A stretch of DNA of 64,000 nt. It comes from an uncultured Collinsella sp. Lineage in GTDB: Bacteria > Actinomycetota > Coriobacteriia > Coriobacteriales > Coriobacteriaceae. The notes below the pieces were generated by a model. The model was given only the letters and a program-made list of their open reading frames with translations, did not search any database and was not told the DNA's origin. Each line of letters starts with the position of its first letter. Position 1 is the stretch's first letter. The stretch spans positions 1 to 64,000 of the forward strand of contig UQXA01000007.1 of NCBI GenBank assembly GCA_900544865.1, written 5' to 3'. This document shows positions 56,818 to 64,000 of the stretch, one piece after another. A program made the position numbers and the translations under genes.

Positions 56818-57826
56818 GCTCGTGCACCGTCCTTTCAATGAGGCGGTTCCACGCCTGCTTGAGCGATTTGGGGGCCACGGGCCTCATGCCGTCCACGGCG
56901 TGGGCCATGCAAAATGAGGCGGCGGCTTCAAGGTCACGCACGTCAACGGTCCAGGTCCATCCCGCATCGGTGTGTGCGAGCTCACCTCGCCCGCGCGTGA
57001 GGCCGTTGATCATATCGATCTGCGTCTGAGGGGCGAACGAGAACGTGGCTGCAACGGGCGGTCGGTCGGCAAAATCGAATTCAAAGAACAGATAGTCGTT
57101 GAGATTGAAGTCCGCAGGGATGGCGTAGGCCTTCGAAGGACGCCAAGCGCGAACGATACGGTCGCAGCGGAATGTCCTGATGCCGTCGGTGACATTGTCG
57201 AGGCCGCAGAAGTACGCCACGCCCTCGCGTTCGAACATGCCGTAGACGCAGACGGTACGTTCTTTCTGCTCGCCGCGTCCGTTCTGATATAAAAATCGCA
57301 GCGCGCATCGCTCGGCAAAGGCGCTCCATACCGCATCGACGGTGGGAGAGCGGCGGATTGGTGCTTCGTCCACCGTCGTCCTACCGGTGAGATAGGCAAT
57401 CTTGGAGCGAATATCGGCAAGCGGTGCGGCAAAAGTGGATGAGCCGGCCGCTAGTGTCTGGTCGATGGCGTTGAGCAGGATATCGGCGTCGTCTGCGGTG
57501 ATGAGGCCGCCTGCTGCAAAGGTGTGCTCGCGGTCGATTGTCCACGAGCTTTCCTCGGTCTCCTGCGCACCGGCGGGGCGAACCTCCTTGATTAAGATGC
57601 CACGCTCGAGCAGTTTGTCACGATCGCGCCGAAACTTGCGCTTATCCGAGTCGATGTTGCCGGAGCCATATCCCAGGTCGGAATCCAAGACGATCTGCTC
57701 GGTCGTCAGCGGTTCGGGGGAGCTGTTGAGCACAAAGAAAAGATTGAGGATGCGCTGAGCCGTTTTATCGAAACTGGGCTCCGAATTCCCCTTTTTAATT
57801 GTCGCGGTCGTGTCGCTTGCCGTCAT
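56804..57826 (-). CDS. WYL-domain transcriptional regulator (first of pair)
   Basis: 340 residues. Helix-turn-helix near the N-terminus (TAQRILNLFFVLNSS, LTTEQIVLDSDLGY, FRRDRDKLLERGI), then a WYL domain (CALRFLYQNGRGEQKERTVC, AYFCGLDNVTDGIRTFRCDR) and a WCX-like C-terminus. It is translated first and coupled to the second WYL gene. By analogy to PafBC the two may act as one heterodimeric regulator of DNA-damage genes, which is inference. Divergent from the M28-like gene. Confidence 0.85.
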   Translation of the reverse strand: MTASDTTATIKKGNSEPSFDKTAQRILNLFFVLNSSPEPLTTEQIVLDSDLGYGSGNIDSDKRKFRRDRDKLLERGILIKEVRPAGAQETEESSWTIDREHTFAAGGLITADDADILLNAIDQTLAAGSSTFAAPLADIRSKIAYLTGRTTVDEAPIRRSPTVDAVWSAFAERCALRFLYQNGRGEQKERTVCVYGMFEREGVAYFCGLDNVTDGIRTFRCDRIVRAWRPSKAYAIPADFNLNDYLFFEFDFADRPPVAATFSFAPQTQIDMINGLTRGRGELAHTDAGWTWTVDVRDLEAAASFCMAHAVDGMRPVAPKSLKQAWNRLIERTVHEHARA

Positions 57827-58024
57827 AGAGTCCTCGCATGAGAAGGTGGTTTGCTGCCATGATTTTAGTCCGATATGGAGATTAGGCTATATCCTTGTCC
57901 GCTCGGGGCGTTAAGATGGCCCGAATTCGGTCGTTTGCGCTCGCTCGGGGTATACTTTCGACTATATACGGTTCTAATGTGCATGCATTGGGCCTATTTG
58001 TCGGATTATGGATGTGGAGCGCAC

Positions 58025-61000
58025 ATGGCGAACACCCAGAACTATATTAACCACCTGCTGCAGAACACCGGCATTACGCCGGCATGCAGCGAAGAAGAGC
58101 GCTTGGCGGCCGAGGATATCGCTCAGATCTTCCGCAACCACGGCTTTGATCCCGAGGTTCAGGAGTTCAATGCCCCGGCGCCCAGTAGGTTGGCATTTGC
58201 CGTTACCGGTATTCTTGCGTTTGCCGGTGCCCTGCTGATGGGTATCGGTGGCGGTATCGGCTTGGTCGGCACCTTGCTGACCATTGTCGGCGCCGTTCTT
58301 TACGTGCTCGAACGCACAGGGCACCCCGTGGTTTCGCGCCTGGGCAAGACGGGCGTGAGCCAAAATGTCATCGCCTACCACAAGGCCTCGGGCCCGCTCG
58401 CGTCTCCGCGTAACCGCCCGGTGGTCGTTGTCGCACACTACGACTCTCCCCGTGCTGAGCTGCTCGCCCGCGAGCCCTATGCTTCGTATCGTGCGCTCAT
58501 CGCCAAGCTGTTGCCTGTTGCCACGGTTGCCCCTGCTGCCGTTGCCATCCTGCGCATCCTGCCGCTCCCCGGCGCGCTCAAGGTTCTGCTGTGGATTGTC
58601 GCGATCCTCGCTTCCCTCGTTGCACTTGCCAACGCGGCAAACATTATCTCTAACCGCCACATTCTTCCCTATACGTCCGGCGCGGTGTGCAACAAATCTT
58701 CTGTCGCCGCCATGCTCGGCGTTATGGACAACGTTGCTCCCTTCCAGGGCGACAACGAGTTTCCCGACGATGCTCCGTTCGATACCTATTTCGGGGAGCA
58801 GAAGCGTCGTGCCGAGGAAATGGCGCGCGCAGCGGCGGAGTATGCCGCGGCCCAGCAGCAAAACGACTACGGCAACACCATCGAGTATGAAGAGCCTACC
58901 TACGCCGAGGACGAGTTCGGTCAGCCGATTGCTCCCGACGCTCAGGCCGAGCCCGAACAGGATGAGGCTTTCGACGAGCAGATCGAGGGCTTTGAGGGTG
59001 CGTCTGCCGACGAGACGCTGATTGGCGTCATCGTGCCCGAGGATCAGAATCAGGCTGTCCAGGCCGAAGAGTTCAATGACGGGGTTCCCGCTGCCGAGCC
59101 GGCGGAGGAGCCTGCCGAGCCCGAGCCCAAGCTCTATCGCAACGCCGCCGGCAACATCCGCTTTGGTTCGGATGCCATCCGTGCGCTCGGAATGCTTCCC
59201 GAGTCCTGCACGCTCGATTACGAGGAGGGCGAGGAGCCGACGTTTGAGCCCGAGCCTGCGCCCGTTGTCACTGCGGATGATGGGTCTGCCGCGGTTACCG
59301 CTGCCGTTGCCGAGCCCGAGGCAGTGTCCGCGTTCGATCCCGCGGCAGGACTGGACATTTTGGCTCCCGCCGCGCCGGCGCAAGACGTTGCGGACGAGTC
59401 TGACGACGATTACGTTGAACAGCCGAGGCGCGTGTCTTACGAGAGCGATACTGATTTCTCGGCCGAGATTCCCGCGGCAACGCCCCATGCCGATATTGCA
59501 TCCGCGTTCTCTTCGATTGGCGCCAGCGCTTCCAACTTCTTTAAGGGTGCGCTTGCAAAGGGCAAGAAATTTGTCGACGATTTCGAGGAGAAGCGCGCTG
59601 CCGCACGCGAGGCTGCCGAGCAGGAGGCTATCGCTCAGCAGCAGGCAGCCGAGGCGGCACGTGAGCTCGCGGCGCAAGAGTTCGAGCAGAACGAGGCTAT
59701 GCAGTCCGCGCCCGTCGAAGCCGCCGAAGCTACAACGTCCTTTGAGTCCCAGCAACCGGCGTCCGCGGATGTTGTTGAAGCGACGACGTCTTTCGAGGCT
59801 CAGCAGCACGTCGATAGCACCATGTCGTTTGATGCCGCGCAGTTCGATTCCACGATAACGTTTGAAAAACAGGGCACCGCGATTGCCGAGCCCCTTCCTG
59901 TTTCCGATGAGCAGGGCGACGCGGCAGACGATGACGAGCCTGTTGATGCTGCCGAAATCCAAGATGCCGCCGAGGACGAGCCCGTCGAGGCCAACTCTGA
60001 CGAAGAGCAATACGCGGCAGCCGAGCAAGATGATTCGACCGAGGTCGAGCAGGAGGAAGTGCCTGCGGTTTCCGAGACTCCCGAGACGGATGAGTCGAGG
60101 CCTTATTCCACGCAGATTTTCACCATGCCGACCCCGAGTGGTTCCGGTGCCACGGTTGCCAATGTCGCTCCCACCCAGGACGAAACGGTCGATTCCCTTA
60201 TGGCCCAGATTTCCTCCCAGGCATCGCCGCGCCCGCAGATGAATGTTCCCGATCCGGCGTCGGCACCGTCGCCTGCACCTTCCTCGTCTCCGCTGGCTTC
60301 GGTCCCCGATCCGTCGCTGCCGTCTATGAAGCAGGCAAACGTTGCGTCTCGCACGTCGCTGTTCGACCTTCCCGATCCCTCCGCACAGGTCAACGACCCC
60401 TTTGCTACCGCCCAAGGCCCCGAACCCACATCGGCACCCGTTGCGCCTCCTATGCCCGTTGCGTCGGGCGCACAGCCGATCGAGACCATTTCGGCTCCCG
60501 CCCCGGCGGCACCCAAGTCTCGTAAGCGCGGCCTGGGTGGTCTGTTCGGCCGTAAAAAGAAAAACGAGCAGGACAGCATGAGTGACTGGCTGGGCGTCGA
60601 AGACGATTACGATGCCAAGAAGTCCGGTCGCGGTATCGGTTCGTGGGATAACTTCGAGGACGATAACGATGGCTGGAAGGGTGGCGCTACGTCTTCCGAT
60701 GGCGCTTCTTCCGAAGATATGCTCTCGGCTGTCGCCTCTATGGGCGATGATGAGCTGCTCGGTCACGATATCTGGTTTGTGGCAACGGGCGCCTCGGATT
60801 GTGATGGCGCTGGCATGAAGGCCTTCTTGGCTTCGCATCGCGATAAGCTCCGCGGCGTATTCTTTATCAATCTTGAATCCGTCGGCGCCGGTAGGCTTTC
60901 GGTGGTGACGGTCGAGGGCGAACAACAACTGCTCAAGGGCGATCGCCGCATCATGAACCTGGTCAGCAAGGTCTGCAAGTCGTTCCATGTCGATTGTGGC

Positions 61001-61195
61001 GCGCTCGAGATGCCCTATGCCAAGACCGATGCCTATGCCGCGCTCGAGGCGAGCCGCCGAGCCCTTACCATCGCCGGCGTGGACGGCACGCGTCTGGCTT
61101 GCGCTCGTACCGAGGACGACCTGCCCCACAATGTCAACCCGACGAACATTGCTACGGTATCCGAGGTCGTGACCGAGGTTATCCGCCGTTCGTAG
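58025..61195 (+). CDS. M28-like membrane protein with long acidic insertion
   Basis: 1056 residues from the ATG at 58025 (GGAG upstream). The N-terminal part resembles M28 aminopeptidases: VVVVAHYDSPRAE (H138 and D140). Hydrophobic segments are at about 54-95 and 158-206. The expected second metal ligand region reads VCNKSSVAAM with Asn at the usual Asp. Then about 650 residues of acidic Ala/Glu/Pro sequence follow. The fold resumes at about 905 with DIWFVATGASDCDGAGMKAF, where the family has a Glu-Glu pair, and ends LPHNVNPTNIA with the expected His. Missing ligands suggest a non-catalytic relative. The small membrane protein follows. Confidence 0.7.
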   Translation: MANTQNYINHLLQNTGITPACSEEERLAAEDIAQIFRNHGFDPEVQEFNAPAPSRLAFAVTGILAFAGALLMGIGGGIGLVGTLLTIVGAVLYVLERTGHPVVSRLGKTGVSQNVIAYHKASGPLASPRNRPVVVVAHYDSPRAELLAREPYASYRALIAKLLPVATVAPAAVAILRILPLPGALKVLLWIVAILASLVALANAANIISNRHILPYTSGAVCNKSSVAAMLGVMDNVAPFQGDNEFPDDAPFDTYFGEQKRRAEEMARAAAEYAAAQQQNDYGNTIEYEEPTYAEDEFGQPIAPDAQAEPEQDEAFDEQIEGFEGASADETLIGVIVPEDQNQAVQAEEFNDGVPAAEPAEEPAEPEPKLYRNAAGNIRFGSDAIRALGMLPESCTLDYEEGEEPTFEPEPAPVVTADDGSAAVTAAVAEPEAVSAFDPAAGLDILAPAAPAQDVADESDDDYVEQPRRVSYESDTDFSAEIPAATPHADIASAFSSIGASASNFFKGALAKGKKFVDDFEEKRAAAREAAEQEAIAQQQAAEAARELAAQEFEQNEAMQSAPVEAAEATTSFESQQPASADVVEATTSFEAQQHVDSTMSFDAAQFDSTITFEKQGTAIAEPLPVSDEQGDAADDDEPVDAAEIQDAAEDEPVEANSDEEQYAAAEQDDSTEVEQEEVPAVSETPETDESRPYSTQIFTMPTPSGSGATVANVAPTQDETVDSLMAQISSQASPRPQMNVPDPASAPSPAPSSSPLASVPDPSLPSMKQANVASRTSLFDLPDPSAQVNDPFATAQGPEPTSAPVAPPMPVASGAQPIETISAPAPAAPKSRKRGLGGLFGRKKKNEQDSMSDWLGVEDDYDAKKSGRGIGSWDNFEDDNDGWKGGATSSDGASSEDMLSAVASMGDDELLGHDIWFVATGASDCDGAGMKAFLASHRDKLRGVFFINLESVGAGRLSVVTVEGEQQLLKGDRRIMNLVSKVCKSFHVDCGALEMPYAKTDAYAALEASRRALTIAGVDGTRLACARTEDDLPHNVNPTNIATVSEVVTEVIRRS

Positions 61196-61216
61196 ACGGA
61201 GCTCTAAGGAGTCAAC

Positions 61217-61435
61217 GTGTTTTCGTATATTAAGCGCCATTGGCCTGTCTACGTGATTTTGACCTTGATTGCCATTGCGTTAGGATTTGGGGCTGCCTAC
61301 ATCGTGGGCGCAAAGGGCTCGACCCCCGCCTCCGCAATCAGCGAAGAGGTGGAGCAAGAACAGAGTACGGGTGCTGATGGGATTCCTGAGTCCGAGCAAG
61401 CAATCGTTGATGGTGGATCTTCGTCTGCAGAGTAG
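61217..61435 (+). CDS. Small single-pass membrane protein
   Basis: 72 residues from a GTG after AAGGAG. The hydrophobic segment (about 10-32, WPVYVILTLIAIALGFGAAY) is followed by an acidic, Ser-rich tail. It starts 21 nt after the M28-like gene and is probably co-transcribed and possibly a partner. No family recognised. Confidence 0.75.
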   Translation: MFSYIKRHWPVYVILTLIAIALGFGAAYIVGAKGSTPASAISEEVEQEQSTGADGIPESEQAIVDGGSSSAE

Positions 61436-61459
61436 ATACGGCGATTTACATGATTGAAA

Positions 61460-61496
61460 GCGGGTGAGCCGGGGGACTGGCTCGCCCGCTTTTTGA
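61460..61496 (+). terminator. Terminator between the small membrane protein and adhesin genes
   Basis: AGCGGGTGAGCC pairs with GGCTCGCCCGCT (one G-U) and is followed by TTTTTG. It may also serve the convergent adhesin gene. Confidence 0.8.
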
Positions 61497-61501
61497 TCGC
61501 G

Positions 61502-64000
61502 CTAGCGCTTCTTTGGGATCGACCTAAGGCGAGCGAACCATAGGGCTGCGGCACCCGAGGTCAGGAACGCGGTGATGCAAGCGGCGATGGGAACTGCTCC
61601 TGTTGCCGGTAGGTCCTGCGGTAGGGTACAGCGTTGAATGACACAGTCCTCGTCATGTGACTCAAGTTTATCGCCGCCGCCGTTGCGGCAAAGATCGACG
61701 CGTGCGCTGTTGGTGAGTGCAGTTTGGGGCGTATAAGCCGACGTTGCCTGCATGTGCACGACTGCGCCCCGAGCGTCTGTGCCAAGGATTGCTTTGGCAT
61801 CGTCAAGGTCGTCGTGCTCATCTTTGAGATCATCGCGGGTCCAAGAATCCGCATCGCTTCGAGTCGTAAAGTCGGCGGCTACCGCACCGTATTCAATTCG
61901 AATGCCCGTTACGACGGTATTGGGTGTAAGGTCGAGCTCTTCCGCCTCGAGTGTGGTGGATTCCGTGGTCGAGACATCCGCCTTCCAGAGGCGCCAGCCG
62001 TCGTAATCGACGAGGCGACAGTCCTCACCAAGGCTCTCTTTTACTTCGTCGGACTCAAGCCAAGGATTTTCGTGCCCATCGTCAAGTGTCGCGTTTGCCG
62101 GCTCACCGACGTCTGTCGAGTCCAACGGCGTCGTGCGATACCATACGTTGCACAGACCGTTGAGGTCGCCGATGGCGACGGGGGTTTCGATTGAGATGAA
62201 TCTCGCTGTGCCGTCTTTGGCGCACTCAAGATCATCGGTAATCGTAAACTCATCAACCCAAGTAGCGGAATCGTTTCGAGCATCGATGGTATAGGAGAAA
62301 AGCCCATCACTATTGGTTTGCGTCGTGGCGCGGTTTTTACCATCGCCGTTAGCCAACAGGCCCTTTTCGATAGGTTGGACAAGTTCCTGACGCTTGTCGA
62401 CCTGTCCCTTGATCTCGATGGGCGCATCCTTCATCGCGACGGTTTGGACTTCTCCCGTATCCTTTATTTCAAACGTTATTTCCTCGGCAAGGTCATAGGT
62501 CCGCGGAGACATCATTTCGCGCAACGAGTAGGTGCCGGGTGCAAGATGTTCGACGCGGTGTGGCTTGTCGGATGAGGTCCAGGAGTCTATTTCGGTTTTA
62601 TCGGGACCATATAAGGTGAGTTGTGCGCCTTCCACTTCCTGCTCACCGCTTGCATCGACCTTGGAGATATCAACCTTGGTGTAATCGTCGGATACGTTAA
62701 GCCGTGCTTCTACAACGGGTGTTTTCTGGTCGGCATAAGTAAGGTCGACAATATGGGTTGTCCGATCGAGCAAGAAGCCTGCCGGCGCTTGAGTCTCGAC
62801 AACCTCGTAGCGTGCGGTGCCAAGTCCCAGCGGGAGGTTGTCCGCGCGTGCTTCTCCAGTTTCATCCGTCGTGACGGTCGCGACAGTCTCACCGTCGAGC
62901 GCGGCAATGCTACCGTCGGGGCGCACGATATCACCCGAGGCACGGATCTCAAAGACGGCGCCCGCGAGGCTGCTGCCGTCTATGGCATCGGTTTTAACGA
63001 TCCTGATGTTTCCGGTCGCGGCGTGGTCATAATACGAGGCGACTGCAACGGGCGTTAGGTTCATGTCGGCGGGTATGTTTACCTCGATCTCTTCGCCGAC
63101 AAGATAGGGCTCTTTGGCCGAGGTTTCGCGTACATAATAGGTGCCCGGCACGAGCGATTCGGGCAGTGTGACGGTCCCGGTCGCGTCAGTCGTAAAGGTG
63201 TCCATTACGTCATGTGCTGGATACCAGCAAGTTTGTGAGACAGGTTCGTGATTGCTGTCGAGGAGTTGGAAGGTGAATCCGGCTAGGGGAACAGAAGCGC
63301 CTGTTTGGGCATCGCGTTTTACAATCTGGAGATGCGTCGACAGAGCGTGGTTGTCCACGATATATTGAAGCTCGGCGCCGTCGGAAATCTGATTGGCCCC
63401 GACGGTCCATTCCCCTGCACGTTTAAAACCCTCGGGGACGGTTTCCGGAACCTCGCGAACCGTGTAGCCGGCACGGTCGTATGGGACGGCTCCGTGGACA
63501 CCGGCGGGTCGCTTGCCTGTGCCGAACCATGCTTCGGGCTGATCTTTGGTGGAGGCAAAGCCATAGATGTTTGTGGTCAGTGTGCCAACAACCTGCTGAG
63601 AGCTGTTGCTGACAACCTCAAAGACAACACCACCCGCCGGCTGCTCCAGGCCGGATTGGTCGCTATTGCCGTAATCCTTGAATTTGGAAATCTCAAGGTT
63701 AAACGCAATGGGGATATCGGAAACGCGAGATTCGATCTCGACCACGCCTGAATCGCCGAGCTGGTCGGCTCCAACGGTATAGGTCCAGCTGTCGTTGGAT
63801 GGCAGGTAGCCCTCGGGGGCTTTTGATTCGTAGATGGTAAAGGTTCCTAAGGGGACATCGGCGAGGGTGGCCCGACCGCTTTCGTCGGTCGTGAGGATTT
63901 GCGCCCATCCAGGGGTTGATTGCGACACACACGTGAACTCTGCTCCTGCGAGTGAAGAGCCTACCTGGGGGCCGGCATTCGTCGCGGTATCGAGTTTTAC
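61502..64000 (-). CDS. Cna_B-repeat LPXTG surface protein (5' end outside window)
   Basis: At least 832 residues; the frame stays open to the right edge, so the N-terminus is missing. Several Cna_B/SpaA-type repeats are visible, each with a lysine strand and a glutamate-rich loop (ISKFKDYGN, LQIVKRDAQTGASVPLAGFT, IRIVKTDAIDGSSLAGAVFE, VDISKVDASGEQEVEGAQL) ending in PGTYYVRET or YEVVETQAPAGFLL. Such domains form internal isopeptide bonds in pilins and adhesins. A longer domain with paired Cys near the end precedes DLPATGA, a hydrophobic helix and RSIPKKR. Attachment by a sortase is expected. Confidence 0.9.
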   Translation of the reverse strand, partial: VKLDTATNAGPQVGSSLAGAEFTCVSQSTPGWAQILTTDESGRATLADVPLGTFTIYESKAPEGYLPSNDSWTYTVGADQLGDSGVVEIESRVSDIPIAFNLEISKFKDYGNSDQSGLEQPAGGVVFEVVSNSSQQVVGTLTTNIYGFASTKDQPEAWFGTGKRPAGVHGAVPYDRAGYTVREVPETVPEGFKRAGEWTVGANQISDGAELQYIVDNHALSTHLQIVKRDAQTGASVPLAGFTFQLLDSNHEPVSQTCWYPAHDVMDTFTTDATGTVTLPESLVPGTYYVRETSAKEPYLVGEEIEVNIPADMNLTPVAVASYYDHAATGNIRIVKTDAIDGSSLAGAVFEIRASGDIVRPDGSIAALDGETVATVTTDETGEARADNLPLGLGTARYEVVETQAPAGFLLDRTTHIVDLTYADQKTPVVEARLNVSDDYTKVDISKVDASGEQEVEGAQLTLYGPDKTEIDSWTSSDKPHRVEHLAPGTYSLREMMSPRTYDLAEEITFEIKDTGEVQTVAMKDAPIEIKGQVDKRQELVQPIEKGLLANGDGKNRATTQTNSDGLFSYTIDARNDSATWVDEFTITDDLECAKDGTARFISIETPVAIGDLNGLCNVWYRTTPLDSTDVGEPANATLDDGHENPWLESDEVKESLGEDCRLVDYDGWRLWKADVSTTESTTLEAEELDLTPNTVVTGIRIEYGAVAADFTTRSDADSWTRDDLKDEHDDLDDAKAILGTDARGAVVHMQATSAYTPQTALTNSARVDLCRNGGGDKLESHDEDCVIQRCTLPQDLPATGAVPIAACITAFLTSGAAALWFARLRSIPKKR

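Noticed and set aside
57974..61240. A 1088-codon minus-strand open frame opposite the M28-like gene
   Set aside because: Antisense artefact of Ala/Glu-rich codons; no signal or domain, and the plus-strand gene has a ribosome-binding site and M28 motifs.

Overview
The window is chromosomal DNA from a Gram-positive, fairly GC-rich bacterium of the class Coriobacteriia (Actinomycetota), most like a gut Collinsella. This rests on the replication-origin gene order, the style of the proteins, a Cys-type sortase with LPXTG-like surface proteins, and large intergenic hairpins. The assignment is from recognition, not from a database search. The replication origin lies at about 45.3-45.7 kb. To its left nearly every gene reads on the minus strand, and to its right most read on the plus strand, as expected for two replichores leaving oriC.

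Layout. 0-9 kb: a MoaE-like protein, a class B sortase, purE and a 2142-residue wall-anchored GH31 glycosidase. 9-12.5 kb: an accessory patch with a MITE-like inverted-repeat element, a RelE/Phd toxin-antitoxin pair, an AAA ATPase (AAA_14/DUF4143), two truncated genes joined at a breakpoint, and two copies of a dispersed repeat. 12.5-25.4 kb: carB-carA, an ABC exporter with a membrane protein, a NUDIX hydrolase, purD, purA and dnaB. 25.5-27.3 kb: rpsF-ssb-rpsR-rplI. 27.7-30.2 kb: two tRNA-Ser genes, a tRNA remnant, a TRIC/UPF0126 channel and a bactofilin-like membrane protein. 30.3-33.9 kb: typA, two small unknowns, a DUF151 nuclease and tRNA-Ile. 34.2-45.3 kb: gyrA, gyrB, a DUF721/DciA-like gene, recF, dnaN, dnaA and an unusual GHKL-ATPase/winged-helix protein. 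45.3-50.7 kb: oriC, rpmH-rnpA-yidD-yidC-jag, rsmG, three parS sites, parA-parB and a small membrane protein. 50.9-61.4 kb: rlmN, ddl, a DnaQ-DinG helicase, two WYL regulators, and an M28-like membrane protein with a very long acidic insertion. 61.5-64 kb: an LPXTG adhesin with Cna_B repeats that runs off the right edge.

How it fits together. The core is initiation (DnaA, DnaN, RecF, DciA-like, DnaB), topology (GyrAB) and origin segregation (ParAB-parS), beside purine and pyrimidine synthesis. The left end carries host-glycan breakdown and its sortase. The least explained parts are the GHKL/winged-helix protein between dnaA and oriC, the M28-like pseudo-peptidase, and several long intergenic hairpins, two of which share a conserved cap on unrelated arms. 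All coordinates were counted by eye.
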